64,000 bases of DNA from Chondrosia reniformis (GCA_947172415.1 OX359194.1:7512401-7576400), one strand, 5' to 3'; positions 12,234-26,032 are shown, numbered from the stretch's first letter. Notes: generated from the sequence alone by a model not told the origin. Made by a program: numbers and translations.

Positions 12234-15200
12234 TCAGAAGCAGCCGACTCCAATCAAAACTATTAGCACCAAACAGCCGATGCCTATCTCTCCTACATAT
12301 ATGCCAAATGACAGCCACCTCCAGGGTACTTGCTACAAGAGATGTAGTACACAGAACATATATACTGTATGTAGTATTATTTATCAATCGGTATGTGTGG
12401 CTAAGGATTCCGAAAAATATTTAGAAAAAAATTAGACCTATTACTTAGGGAAAACAACAAAATTCATTAGAGATCGAGGATACAGTTCTATAACTTCCTT
12501 TTCTCAATTGGGCCATCATAAATAATCTGAAACACCATTTTTAACATGCCATCTCTTCTAGAGTAAAAGGTCTATACTGTAGCTGGTACGCATGACTAAT
12601 CAGGTCGCATCAATCATCAATATTGTACTTTTAGGTGGTTTATACTACATGTATATACATGTATACGTACATACCTCTGAATCTTTGCTGGTGCTACTGT
12701 CCTTCATATTAACCTCTTTATCTGCATTGCCTTCTTTTGTTGTCATTTCTACTGTTGCTTCATCCTTCTTCTCTTTGTTGGAAGTAGGTAGAATAATTCT
12801 GAAGTATATTACAGCAATGATATCAGTGATGCTAAAAAGTAAAAGAACAGCAATCCAAAACCAGAGAGGAATGAAATTGTCTTGAGTGTGTGTGGCATAA
12901 CGACTCAGCCCAAGCGATATGTTGACGACTATGAAATGGTATATATAGTAACATTACATAATCTAAAAAAACATGTACATTGAGACCTTCATTCTACTAC
13001 ATCTTGAGGAAAGTAATCATGTCTTCACTCACTAGCCAAAACATAAACTAAGTTGCCAATGACCACTCCATGAACAATATTGAAAATCCAACGATTTTTG
13101 GCATCTGGCTTACAGCGGAAGATGGAGATCAGGGGCTGTATATACAAAATTAGAAAAGGTATTCTTACAAAGGATGTAACATAAATCAGTTCTCTGTATA
13201 CTTACATTAGCAATCTGCAGTAGCACAACTATAATTCCAAATACGAAATGAACTGTTCCAGTAACATTATCAGACTGCAGAAACATGGAACACATTAGTA
13301 CATACACATTGTAATGACCATATATACATAGGAGGATTTATAGCAGGACATCACATGGATGTATACACAGAAAAGAGACTGCTACTACAATTATGTATGT
13401 ACGTACATCCATACGTATGTAGCATGGGAGTAAAAAAAGTGAAAAAGTGGGCAGTTTTATGAAATCTCCCTAATCTGGTCACTTATGGGAGCTACTCTGA
13501 CTGCATTAGATACATAGGTGACTGAAATATCAGGCTTTAAATCACTTCACTGCATTCAAAGAATGATCAAGTGACCAGTTTAGGAAGGATCTGCTACCAT
13601 TTCTACCTCTTATGAGCTAAGATACGATAAGGAGTAAGCTTACAGAGAGACCTATCTGTAAGATTGCATAACTTACTCCAAGTGCAATAAGTCCACCGGG
13701 AGTGTTGCCTCTAAAAGCGACAAATATAAGTAGGAAACCGAGAAGACTCGGAAATAAGGCTGAAACCATGATAGCACGGTGAACCTAAGAGAGAAAGATA
13801 GGATGTCATTATCCTTGGTGACATTTGCTACTGACAGCAATGTACCTGGAACCACAGCCCTTTCTTCTTCATGGCAGGCCTCATGATAGAGGCAATGAAG
13901 ATGCCAATGGGGACCATTACTCCCCATGCTATAGTCATCAGTATACCTATAAAGTAAGGAGTATCCACTGAAGCAGTAGTCATAATAAGAATATCACATG
14001 CTATAAAGTGCTCAACTGTTAACAAGATTCCTTTCAATAAGATGTAATGCAATAAAAATGACTGCATGTAAATTTCTGTCTGTAAGTGTTACTAAATTAA
14101 GAATATCAACTGAGATTTTATTGGTTTATTGGTTTATGCAACATTAATACACATTACACTCGTCCAACACACATATTTATTGAACTTTCTTACCGTGTAC
14201 TCTTATGAACGGATCGACACAGCCAGCCATCGCTGAGCCCCCTTCTGAAAGTACCAACATGGAACCAGTAAACCTTCTCCCACTATGTCCACCCATTAAT
14301 GCACTGTTAGCTCCACCTACATACACACATATATATGTTATACACTAACACACATACTAGCATGCTACACACTGCACACTACACCCTGCACACTGCACAC
14401 TGCACACTACACACTAACACAAACATAAATACATACATACATATGATATGTACAGCAAAAAATGTTCTATGAAGTCAAAACTTCTAATTGGTTCCATACA
14501 TAGGACAGTGAAAGTCAATGGCCTATTTATATATAGTTGTTTTCACTAATTCACTAATTTCATTATGAGATATACCTAACCTAACCTGCAAAACCAGAAA
14601 CCTACAAACTTGCTTAAAGGGCAGTTCTGTAACTAAAATCTCTAACACAGGGAAAATCCATTTAGTGATCAAAGGAGGTGTTTAGTTTTAATGGGGTTTA
14701 GTAAATCTTACTATATATATATACTACAACATCATTATTGCTAATACAGTACTTTGTTTGCTAAATTCCACATATGTACTGTAATTCGGGAATTTTCGTG
14801 TGATAAATTTTCGTGTGATAAACCATTCACACAAAAAATGAACGAGCAAACCACAAAAATATTTCAACAATGAAAATTTCCCAAATTACGGTATATACGT
14901 ACTTCTAAGTCTGCTATAATGTATACTTACTTACTAATAACTTTCCACATTCCTGGTTTACTAAACTATTGATCTTACCTCTTGCACTGCCTGCTGCTAA
15001 AAGCACAAATGAAGCAACATCTAAGGGTCTGTCTTCAGCCTCATTTTGTACTTGTATGGTTCGCGTAAAGCGACAATAGATACGACCATTTTCAAATCTT
15101 GTGGATATGACAGCAGTACCATTTTGAGACTGCATATACAAAGATACGTACATTATTAGGATATATCCATATATGTATAGACTGTAAACCTAAAGTCCGT

Positions 15201-17553
15201 TATGATAAAAAGTCTTCTAGTTATAGAAGTAAAATGTTAAATAGAAGGTTAAAGGCTGCAGAAATGCATAGACACATAACAACTAAATGTAATTTCAAAG
15301 GATTGAGGAATCTTCGTTGTTTGTGAAGGCATTTTCCTACTTATGTGAATAAAGAACTTCTAATAGATACCTCAGAAAGCAAAGCAAAAACTAAGAAATT
15401 AAATTAATCTTCACAATACTTATAAACAGTAACTATTTACAGTATGGAAAAAAGAACATTAAACCATATATTTCTGTGAAATTTTCAAACTTAAGAGATT
15501 TAATTAATTACAATATGTACTAGATATAAGTATCATCATTGAACCCTGAACTTACACTGTCAATTCTGTTGCTCCTAGCAGTCTGGTCTTGTGGATTATA
15601 GTTGTCTTTAACATGAATTACATTACCATCTGTACTGTCTCTTTGGCATGCAAAAACATCATCAATACCATTAGATCCCATACGTTGATCCGCAGACACT
15701 CCAATAGCCACCCAACCAGATTCTGAAGTCGACAACTCAAACGTTACCACTTCACTGTCACCACCGATCCACCTAGAATATGCTGTACATGTGTCTATAT
15801 TGCAATTGTCCCCAATAGAAAAGGAACCCTATAAATAGACACATGGTGGGATATGTAGATATCTACTGTACCATTTGGACTCTAATTGTCATTCAAAGCT
15901 CTATAGGATTGCCCTAGGTCACTATTCTAAGAAATTATCTTCCCTTCATGTTTCCTTAACTTCGTATGCATAGTTTTCGGAATGTGGTGTTTTAGACAAT
16001 TCATACTTGTACGTACATAAGTACTACAATTGCCAGAAAATAATTGACAGAATAGAGAATTATCACCATAGAACTGTACTTTTCTAGTCTCTGATTATTA
16101 GCTTGTATTAATAAATTATAGAACTACCACTAGTTACATTCATTTTCCCTACTTACGGATGGTCCTGAATCCTCAGGAGGCGGAGTTCCTTCCTCAGTTA
16201 GTGTCATTGTGGTCCCTGATGGTACTCTGCCAACATGACCTCCCATCAAAGCACTATTAGCAGCTCCTGAGAGTAGAATAGACACAAATTTTACATACTT
16301 CTAGGATTACCTTACAAAAGTGTATATATATTTAGTATATATATAACTACATAGTATATTACTAAATATACCTCGAGTGTTTCCATATGCAAGCAGCACA
16401 TATGCGGCCTCATCCAAGTTCCTGTCTTCTGTAACATTCTGCCCAGCTATTGTACGTGTAAAACTACAAGAAATCCTTCCATTAGTAAAGGATGACGAAA
16501 CTGTTGTTATTCCACTCTGGTCCTGCATGTGGAATTGATATATTGGTTACATTGTCATCTACATACTGGTTTTCACAGATAAACATTGAAAGGTACTTAG
16601 AAGGCATAATAAGAACCAATACAGCCTCAGATACTAACTGAGTCAATGGCATTTCCTCTTGATGATTGGTCCATAGGATTGTAGGTGTCCTTCACATTGA
16701 CTGTGTCTGTTCCAGTGTCTCTCTGACATGCAAACACATCATCAATACCGTTTCCTCCCATCACTTGATCAGCTGATAATCCCATGGCAACCCAACCCAT
16801 AGCTGCAGCCTCCATTTCAAATTCAATGACATTTCCATTGGCTACCCACTGAACATATGCATTGCATGCACTCCTTTCACATCCTGCCGGAATGCTAAAT
16901 GATTCCTAAAATATTATATAACAGGAAAAGGTTAACAAAACTATAATACTGCATAAATATTATGCATTACAAGGTTTTATAACACAACAATACATATGCA
17001 GATCATAGGCTAAATGCAGACAAGAACAAAATCTTGCCATCATCTTCCCTCCTAATTTCGGAACCATTTAATGTATAATCCGACATATAGCGCTCCTCCC
17101 ATCAAACCAATTATAAAGGGTGGGTCCACATGAGTAGAACACCAGGTCCAAGAGTTTCAACTTTGGATAGAATAGTTCTTTTTCTTTTAATTTTTCCAAT
17201 GCAACGAATACCCTAGATCTGCCACTGTACTCTATCACATAAGTAGAACACCTGGTACAGCGTATTTTTATTTTTATTGGGTCGCTTGACAGAGTGCGAG
17301 TATCGTGTTTGGGGAACGCCCTTTTAACAATTGAAGACTTACTTTATAGTGTTTTGTGTCAAGCGATCACAATATCGAAATTTTAAGCACTTAGATAATC
17401 TGCATATATATCCTTAGTGTAAAGTCTACTGGATCACTAATACTGAAGCAAACGTTTATAAGCGGTCGAAATATGACATCAATACTCTCTTACCTGGGAG
17501 AATATTGAATTTGGAAGTCCAATGAAGAACGCCACGAACAGAAAGTTGAACAT
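12234..17553 (-). CDS. Double-DOMON cytochrome b561 reductase-like protein (gene B)
   Basis: Thirteen exons: 17494-17553, 16639-16905, 16372-16522, 16157-16266, 15556-15828, 14979-15129, 14194-14316, 13846-13946, 13677-13784, 13206-13274, 13033-13135, 12675-12928 and 12234-12332, giving 622 aa. Order: signal peptide (MFNFLFVAFFIGLPNSIFS), DOMON 1 (about 21-197; GWVAMGLSAD, GGNGIDDVFACQRD), DOMON 2 (about 198-379; GWVAIGVSAD), then b561 with histidines H378, H414, H457 and H493, a charged cytosolic KEKKDEATVEM tail loop and a last helix ending LIGVGCF. By family it is a transmembrane electron-transfer protein with extracellular b-haem DOMON domains. It converges with gene A (394 bp between stops). 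Each DOMON is coded by a three-exon cassette with phase-0 borders. Confidence 0.9.
14366..14413. repeat. CACACTGCA minisatellite, short copy
   Basis: Intronic run of CACACTGCA/CACACTACA units in gene B. The matching array in unit 2 (20974-21090) is about twice as long. Confidence 0.75.
14779..14893. mobile_element. Small palindromic MITE-like element (also at about 21456-21566)
   Basis: Ends are inverted (GTAATTCGGGAATTTTCG and GAAAATTTCCCAAATTAC), with an internal repeat of TTTTCGTGTGATAAA. It lies in an intron of gene B and is carried along in the duplicated unit, so it predates the duplication. Confidence 0.5.
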
Positions 17554-17879
17554 ATCCTTTCTTAAATAGTGGGAGGTGAAACGTGGGAGCGGCCGTAAGA
17601 CACTCCTATCCACGTGATCACCTTATGTATTGTATGTATCACATATGCTAGGAATGCCAGCACATGAGATGACATAAGGAAAAATTATACAAAGAGCTTG
17701 AATGAAGTAGTGTTGTTACATGGAGCACAGATTTGAAGTTGCAGCCTGCATGCAGTGGGACAAGGGCTATATACCGAGGAAGACAGAGTATGCTTAGGAG
17801 TGAGCATGTTGCATGCCGTGACTCCTGTCAAGTGGAAATGAGTAGCTAAGAAGAGTACTAGCACAAAGTTCTGGTTTGT

Positions 17880-18000
17880 GATAATATGCATATGAATGAT
17901 TATTAACTGGGCTTTTGAGGCAGTCAGCACAGTGACTTGAAACATTATAACCTTTAAACTTTAAAGCTGCCAAGTAGAACTTATAATTAGGAGGAGCTCA
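17880..18000 (-). mobile_element. Remnant of a reverse-transcriptase element in unit 1
   Basis: The stretch from TGATTATTAACTGGGC onwards matches the upstream end of the RT reading frame at 26919-27015 in unit 2. About 0.9 kb that lies between TATGCATATGA and this point in unit 2 is missing here. Confidence 0.7.
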
Positions 18001-18253
18001 CAAGTATACTATATAAGCCATCCAAATAGGGAAGGTACCACTGTATATGGTATACAGTATAGATAACAATCTGCAACGAGCTCACAGCCAATTATTGGTA
18101 TATTAGTTACTCATGCATTCATCTCTCCCATTTAGCAATATACAACAATTGCTAAAATTTAGGCTAAAGACACAGCTAATGAATTCAATAATACAAATTC
18201 ATGAATACTACTTTGTATAATGTGATATGATACTACATCTCTACACAGTTTAA

Positions 18254-19975
18254 CTAGAAACATCCAATTGCCACTAAAATGATGATAATGAGCCCAAATA
18301 CAGCCAAGAATCCGATGGTGAGGCCAAGAGATATGTAGCGAAGTGGAGCATCCTAAGTGAAAAAGGAATAGGCAAAGTATAGATTTGCTAACATTTCAGG
18401 ATAAACATTATACCATTAATGTGTGCCATATTGTAAGTACATATACAATGAATGCAAGTAATATGTACAATGAATTGCAAGTGATAACATGAAGCCCAGG
18501 AAGCTGGACTATCCACCAGTGCTCATGCTCAATAGCTATAGCAATATTGCCATATTCTAGGCCAGAGCAAACTGGTATGCGGCGGTATCACTTCCTTTTC
18601 CTGTGGGAGGGGTCAAGTAATATATTATTGTACGTATTTACTTTTGATGGTTTTTTCTTTGGCTTTTCATCTGAATTTTTGCTCAGATCAGACTTTTCAG
18701 TCATCTCAGTGCCTCCATTTTCCTTCTTATCTTCCTTCTGTCGCCATGGCCAGTAGAACTTGGAGTACAGGAAAGTTAAGGAGTCCCATATACTGAAGAT
18801 TATCAAAACGGCAATCCAGAGCCAGAAGGCAGAAAACTGATTTTGTGTATGAGAACTTCCATATAGCCACAGCCCAAGAGTTATATTCACCACTACATGG
18901 CCAAAATAAAAATGGCTTTTCACAAGTGCTTCAACAAAAATACAAACACAACCCAGAATCAGTTCATATATAAAAGATTAGAGATATACGTACATGTACA
19001 CAGATGTGTTGTTACGTATGTATACATGTACGTATACGTACGTACATGTAAATATACTGGCTAGAGATTGATTGTCCCAACACTGAAAGACTCTTAAAGT
19101 ATATACTGCCTTAACTTACATGCAAGCAAGATCACTCCGTATCCCACAATGTAGCCATGAATCCAGTTGAAGATCACTCTTTTTGAGGATGTTGATTTAC
19201 AACGTGCAAAACTTATAATTGGCTAATATCACGAGAAGATTATTTAACAAAACTTTCCTGCAGTTCAAAACAGACTGGAATAATTAGTCACTTACATTTA
19301 GGAACTGTAGAAAGATTACCACGACACCAATCACAAGATGAGCTGATCCGACAGGGTTTTCAGACTGAAAGAATTAAACAATAATATAGGTCAATAGCTA
19401 TAACCTACATGTACGTATATACAGTGCAAGTTACAATATACTAAGGTAATCTAATATAAATAATATAAATTATAAATATAATTGTAAATTTAAATTTTAT
19501 GTTAATAATAATATAAATAAATAAATAAATAATACATATATAAATATACGTACATGTATGTATATAGATTTCCATCCTTACCCCAAAGGTTATCAGACCT
19601 GCTCTGTCTCTGAAATTTACAAATATAAGTATAAATCCAATGACACTTGGGATAATGGCAATTAGCATCAGAGCTCTGTGGAACTACAGTGAAAAGATGT
19701 ACATGCATCGTTGCTTGGCAACACAATTTTATATCATTGGGACTCTAATAATATAATGGCTATATACATTATAGAGTGATGGTTGCACTGGTTTTAAATA
19801 CACAGTTCAGATAGAGACCCAATTAAGAAAAGTGACTACTTTATGCAATATATAACGTACCTAAGAATGGATATATATGGCGCATGAATGCACTAACTTG
19901 GAACCACAGTCCAGTAGGCATAGCTGGCCTCATGTTTGCAGCAAAGAAGTATGCAATAGGCACCAAAATTCCCCA
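18254..19975 (-). pseudogene. 5'-truncated copy of gene D (b561 half only)
   Basis: Exons matching the 3' half of gene D: 19898-19975 (cut), 19582-19683, 19296-19364, 19120-19222, 18642-18892 and 18254-18352. All are open and keep the D phases, but the first is cut inside AWGILVPIAYFF at the duplication junction. No signal peptide, DOMON or acceptor precedes it. The first donor is CAAGTTAGT where D has CAGGTAAGT. Upstream sequence is the unrelated copy of gene A's last exon, so this is a fragment without its own promoter. It could only be expressed through a fusion transcript. Confidence 0.82.
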
Positions 19976-20004
19976 ATATTTATTACTTACTTTTCTCAAT
20001 ACAG

Positions 20005-20106
20005 AAGAGGGCTGTGATAATGAAAATGCTCATGATTGTGGCTCTATTTATTCTAATCCTCCCAGGATTGGCCATGATTGTACTTATAGGAATAGCCTGC
20101 TTTTAG
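20005..20106 (+). pseudogene. Orphan copy of the last exon of gene A
   Basis: Duplicate of 11738-11839, with the same acceptor (TCAATACAG) and the same TAG stop. It was carried in at the left edge of unit 2. It codes the final hydrophobic helix (KRAVIMKMLMIVALFI...) but has no upstream exons in this orientation. Confidence 0.85.
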
Positions 20107-20506
20107 GCACACCGTAATTATATATACAGGCAGTAACTTAACCAAATTTAATTAGCTGATATGTTATATATTATGTGGAAGTGCATCCATGTATACTGAA
20201 TACAGAAAGTCTTGTTGATGTATCCCGAATGACATTGTATGCGTATAGGTACTGTGTAGTATATGTATTCTAAACTTATTATGTAACTGTTGATTGAAAA
20301 CAACAAAATGAAATAATAAATAATAAATAATAAGCTACAGAAAGTTAATAATAAATCTACTTTATCTTTCTACTAGTGGTCTAAATATAATGACACAAGT
20401 GTTGTAATAACAGACATCTGCATGTAAAAATAAGATCTAGCCTAAGTCTGATGATAACACACAGTCATATACTACAGCTCCATTCACTAAACATTTCAGG
20501 AAGAGC

Positions 20507-23500
20507 TCAGAAGCAGCCGACTCCAATCAAAACTCCCCATGCTATAGTCATCAGTATACCTATAAAGTAAGGAGTATCCACTGAAGCAGTAGTCATAATA
20601 AGAATATCACATGCTATAAAGTGCTCAACTGTTAACAAGATTCCTTTCAATAAGATGTAATGCAATAAAAATGACTGCATGTAAATTTCTGTCTGTAAGT
20701 GTTACTAAATTATGAATATCAACTGAGATTTTATTGGTTTATTGGTTTATGCAACATTAATACACATTACACTCGTCCAACACACATATTTATTGAACTT
20801 TCTTACCGTGTACTCTTATGAGCGGATCGGCACAGCCAGCCATCGCTGAGCCCACTTCTGAAAGTACCAACATGGAATCAGTAAACCTTCTCCCACTATG
20901 TCCACCCATTAATGCACTGTTAGCTCCACCTACATACACACATACATATGTTATACACTAACACACATACTAGCACACTACACACTGCACACTACACCCT
21001 GCACACTGCACACTACACCCTGCACACTGCACACTGCACATTGCACACTACACCCTGCACGCTGCACACTGCACACTGCACACTACACACTAACACAAAC
21101 ATAAATACATACATACATATGATATGTATTTATGTACAGCAAAAAATGTTCTCTGAAGTCTAATTGGTTCCATACATTGGACAGTGAAAGTCAATGGCCT
21201 ATATAGTTGTTTTCACTAATTCACTAATTTCATTATGAGATATACCTAACCTAACCTGCAAAACCAGAAACCTACAAACTTGCTTAAAGGGCAGTTCTGT
21301 AACTAAAATCTCTAACACATGTACAGGGAAAATTCATTTAGTGATCAAAGGAGGTGTTTAGTTTTAATGGGGTTTAGTAAATCTTACTATATATATATAC
21401 TACAACGTCATTATTGCTAATACAGTACTTTGTTTGCTAAATTCCACATATGTACTGTAATTCGGGAATTTTCGTGTGATAAATTTTCGTGGTCTAAACC
21501 ATTCACACAAAAAATAACGAGCAAACCACAAAAATATTTCAACAATAAAAATTTCCCGAATTACGGTATATACGTACTTCTAAGTCTGCTATAATGTATA
21601 CTTACTTACTAATAACTTTCCACATTCCTGGTTTACTAAACTATTAATCTTACCTCTTGCACTGCCTGCTGCTAAAAGCACAAATGAAGCAACATCTAAG
21701 GGTCTGTCTTCAGCCTCCTTTTGTACTTGTATGGTTCGCGTAAAGCGACAATAGATACGACCATTTTCAAATCTTGTGGATATGACAGCAGTACCATTTT
21801 GAGACTGCATATACAAAGATACGTACATTATTAGGATATATCCATATATGTATAGACTGTAAACCTAAAGTCCGTTATGATAAAAAGTCTTCTAGTTATA
21901 GAAGTAAAATGTTAAATAGAAGGTTAAAGGCTGCAGAAATGCATAGACACATAACAACTAAATGTAAATGTAATTTCAAAGGATTGAGGAATCTTCGTTG
22001 TTTGTGAAGGCATTTTCCTACTTATGTGAATAAAGAACTTCTAAAAGATACCTCAGAAAGCAAAGCAAAAACTAAGAAATTAAATTAATCTTCATAATAC
22101 TTATAAATAGTAACTATTTACAGTATGGAAAAAAGAACATTAAACCATATATTTCTGTGAAATTTTCAAACTTAAGAGATTTAATTAATTACAATATGTA
22201 CTAGATATACGTATCATCATTGAATCCTGAACTTACACTGTCAATTCTGTTGCTCCTAGCAGTCTGGTCTTGGGGATTATAGTTGTCTTTAACATGAATT
22301 ACATTACCATCTGTACTGTCTCTTTGGCATGCAAAAACATCATCAATACCATTAGATCCCATACGTTGATCCGCAGACACTCCAATAGCCACCCAACCAG
22401 ATTCTGAAGTCGACAACTCAAATGTTACCACTTCACTGTCACCACCGATCCACCTAGAATATGCTGTACATGTGTCTATATTGCAATTGTCCCCAATAGA
22501 AAAGGAACCCTATAAACAGACACATGATGAGATATGTAGATATCTACTGTACCATTTGGACTCTAATTGTCATTCAAAGCTCTATAGGATTGCCCTAGGT
22601 CAGTATTTTAAGAAATTATCTTCCCTTCATGTTTCCTTAACTTTGTATGCATAGTTTTTGGAATATTTTCCCTACTTACGGATGGTCCTGAATCCTCAGG
22701 AGGCGGAGTTCCTTCCTCAGTTAGTGTCATTGTGGTCCCTGATGGTACTCTGCCAACATGACCTCCCATCAAAGCACTATTAGCAGCTCCTGAGAGTAGA
22801 ATAGACACAAATTTTACATACTTCTAGGATTACCTTACAAAAGTGTATATATATTTAGTATATATATAACTACATAGTATATTACTAAATATACCTCGAG
22901 TATTTCCATATGCAAGCAGCACATATGCGGCTTCATCCAAGCTCCTGTCTTCAACATTCTGCCCAGTTATTGTACGTGTAAAACTACAAGAAATCCTTCC
23001 ATTAGTAAAGGATGACGAAACTGTTGTTATTCCACTCTGGTCCTGCATGTGGAAATGAAGTATTGGTTACAATGTCATCTACATACTGGTTTTCACAGAT
23101 AAACATTGAAAGGTACTTAGAAGGCATAATAAGAACCAATACAGCCTCAGATACTAACTGAGTCAATGGCATTTCCTCTTGATGATTGGTCCATAGGATT
23201 GTAGGTGTCCTTCGCATTGACTGTGTCTGTTCCAGTGTCTCTCTGACATGCAAACACATCATCAATACCGTTTCCTCCCATCACTTGATCAGCTGATATT
23301 CCAATGGCAACCCAGCCCATAGCTGCAGCCTCCATTTCAAATTCAATGACATTTCCATTGGCTACCCACTGAACATATGCATTGCATGCACTCCTTTCAC
23401 ATCCTGCCGGAATGCTAAATCTTGCCTATGGAAACAGTACATTGCAGTCCTTACAGTATTATACATTATGTAAATACATAGCAGCTTCATTAGGTGACTC

Positions 23501-25671
23501 CAATTTATATACCCCATCCACTCAACCTCCTGAGGTGTGGAATGATGGTTGGACCAAAATACACTATTCAAGTGTCATCATACACCTTACCAGCGAATGA
23601 AAGACATGCATATGTGTCTATAAACCAGCTGCCTTGAGTATACCAAAGGGAAAACTTTAGTTTCATTGAGTGGATTTCAGTCCTGTCTACTAACTATATA
23701 ATTAAGCTTTTCATTAGACATACATAGGTGGGATAGATCCGGAGTTAAATGATGTTGAAAGCTTCAAGATAAGCTTTTTAGTACTTCAAATTCCTATATT
23801 TTCATATATAGTGATATATTATACGTACGTACATAGTTACATTCATATCATACGTATATACGTACCTAAAGTGTTAAGATTGATACTAATATTTATGTAT
23901 AAGTATTGCTGATTCGGAAAGGTTTTGAAGGTTATCAAGCTTGAGTTAGAAATATTTTCCTCTTGTGCATCTAATATCATTTTGCTGTATCACTATACAA
24001 CAGATTTTCTAGACCCAAAATTTTATTGTATGCCACCCCCCCCCCCCCCCTTGGTATGTTTTAATATCATATAATATGTAAATGTTCACATCAATAGACT
24101 ATAAGTAGTAGATATAAATAATTAGAGGATAATAAAGCAGCAATATAACCATAAACCCACCACTGTTGCAATTGGAGGGGAGGGGGAAGGTGAGGGTGTG
24201 ACAGGTTCTGTTTCAGAAGTTGAAGCCATAGGAGGCTGAGATGATGAGGGTGATGGTGTAACTTCAACAGCTTCACTTAGTGTCATTGTGGTCCCTGCAG
24301 GTACTCTGTCAGTATGACCACCCATCAAAGCACTATTAGCAGCTCCTGAGAGTAGAATAGATACAACAGTTATATACATACGTATGAACAAATTATATAT
24401 GATTAGTTACATGCTAAGAGGTCACAATTGAACATATTTTTACCGCTGTGACATACCTGCATAATGTTATATTACCACATAATACTAAATATACCTCGAG
24501 TGTTTCCATATGCAAGCAGCACATATGCGGCTTCATCCAAGTTCCTGTCTTCTGCAACATTCTGCCCAGTTATTGTACGTGTAAAACTACAAGAAATCCT
24601 TCCATTAGTAAAGGATGACGAAACTGTTGTTATTCCACTCTGGTCCTGCATGTGGAAATGAAGCTATTGGTTACATTGTCATCTACATACTGGTTTTCAC
24701 AGATAAACATTGAAAGGTACTTAGAGAGACATAATAAGAACCAATACAGCCTCAGATACTAACTGAGTCAATGGCATTTCCTCTTGGTGTTTGGTCCATA
24801 GGATTGTAGGTGTCCTTCACATTGACTGTGTCTGTTCCAGTGTCTCTCTGACATGCAAACACATCATCAATACCGTTTCCTCCCATCACTTGATCAGCTG
24901 ATAATCCCATGGCAACCCAACCCATAGCTGCAGCCTCCATTTCAAATTCAATGACATTTCCATTGGCTACCCACTGAACATATGCATTGCATGCACTCCT
25001 TTCACATCCTGCCGGAATGCTAAATGATTCCTAAAATATAACAGGAAAAGGTTAACAAAACTATAATACTGCATAAATATTATGCATTACAAGGTTTTAT
25101 AACACAACAATACATATGCAGATCATAGGCTAAATGCAGACAAGAACAAAATCTTGCCATCATCTTCCCTCCTAATTTCGGAACCATTTAATGTATAATC
25201 CGACATATGGCGCTCCTCCCATCAAACCAATTATAAAGGGTGGGTCCACATGAGTAGAACACCAGGTCCAGGAGTTTCAACTTTGGATAGAATAGTTCTT
25301 TTTCTTTTAATTTTTCCAATGCAACGAATACCCTAGATCTGCCACTGTTCTATATCACATAAGTAGAACACCTGGTACAGCGTATTTTAATTTTTATTGG
25401 GTCGCTTGACAGAGTGCGAGTATCGTGTTTGGGGAACGCCCTTTTAACAATTGAAGACTTACTTTATAGTGTTTTGTGTCAAGCGATCACAATATCGAAA
25501 TTTTAAGCACTTAGATAATCTGCATATATCCTTGGTGTAAAGTCTATTGGATCACTAATACTGAAGCAAACGTTTATAAGCGGTCGAAATATGACATCAA
25601 TACTCTCTTACCTGGGAGAATATTGAATTTGGAATTCCAATGAAGAACGCCACGAACAGAAAGTTGAACAT
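20507..25671 (-). CDS. Triple-DOMON protein lacking cytochrome b561 (gene C, chimeric)
   Basis: Eleven exons: 25612-25671, 24764-25030, 24495-24645, 24161-24345, 23159-23425, 22895-23042, 22680-22789, 22237-22509, 21654-21804, 20807-20929 and 20507-20559, giving 595 aa. Signal peptide, then three DOMON domains; the first two are near-identical copies of gene B DOMON 1 and the third matches B DOMON 2. The linker exon 24161-24345 is Ser/Thr/Pro-rich. The last exon is a fusion: the start of the B exon coding ILMTIAWG is joined, at about 20534, to the end of B's final exon (VLIGVGCF stop), in frame. The b561 domain is therefore lost apart from the first histidine (H578), and the 16-residue tail ILMTIAWGVLIGVGCF is the only hydrophobic C-terminal segment. 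It could be a secreted or tail-anchored haem-binding protein, a decaying copy, or an assembly artefact. Confidence 0.78.
20974..21090. repeat. CACACTGCA minisatellite, expanded copy
   Basis: Runs of about 10-bp units CACACTGCA/CACACTACA/CACCCTGCA in an intron of gene C, longer than the matching array at 14366-14413. Confidence 0.8.
24037..24050. repeat. C14 homopolymer
   Basis: A run of 14 C in the intron between the duplicated DOMON cassettes of gene C, inside sequence unique to unit 2. It is a likely site of assembly or polymerase slippage. Confidence 0.8.
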
Positions 25672-26032
25672 ATCCTTTCTTAAATAGTGGGAGGTGAAAC
25701 GTGGGCGCGGCCGTAAGACACTCCTATCCACGTGATCACCTTATGTATTGTATGTATCACATATGCTAGGAATGCCAGCACATGAGATGACATAAGGAAA
25801 AATTATACAAAGAGCTTGAATGAAGTAGTGTTGTTACATGGAGCACAGATTTGAAGTTGCAGCCTGCATGCAGTGGGACAAGTGCTATATACCGAGAAAG
25901 ACAGAGTATGCTTAGGAGTGAGCATGTTGCATGCCGTGACTCCTGTCAAGTGGAGAGAAAATGGAGGCCACCGAAATGAGTAGCTAAGAAGAGTACTAGC
26001 ACAAATTTCTGGTTTGTGATAATATGCATATG

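Larger units (their letters stand above)
11707..19975. repeat. Tandem duplication unit 1
   Basis: This block is repeated directly after itself (19976-about 29056). It starts in the last intron of gene A, covers the last exon of A, all of gene B, an RT-element remnant and the 3' half of a D-like gene, and ends inside the exon coding AWGILVPIAYFF. At 19975/19976 the D-exon sequence (CAAAATTCCCCA) is joined to gene A intron sequence (ATATTTATTACTTAC), which marks the duplication junction. Introns are as similar as exons between the units, so the event is recent. Confidence 0.85.
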
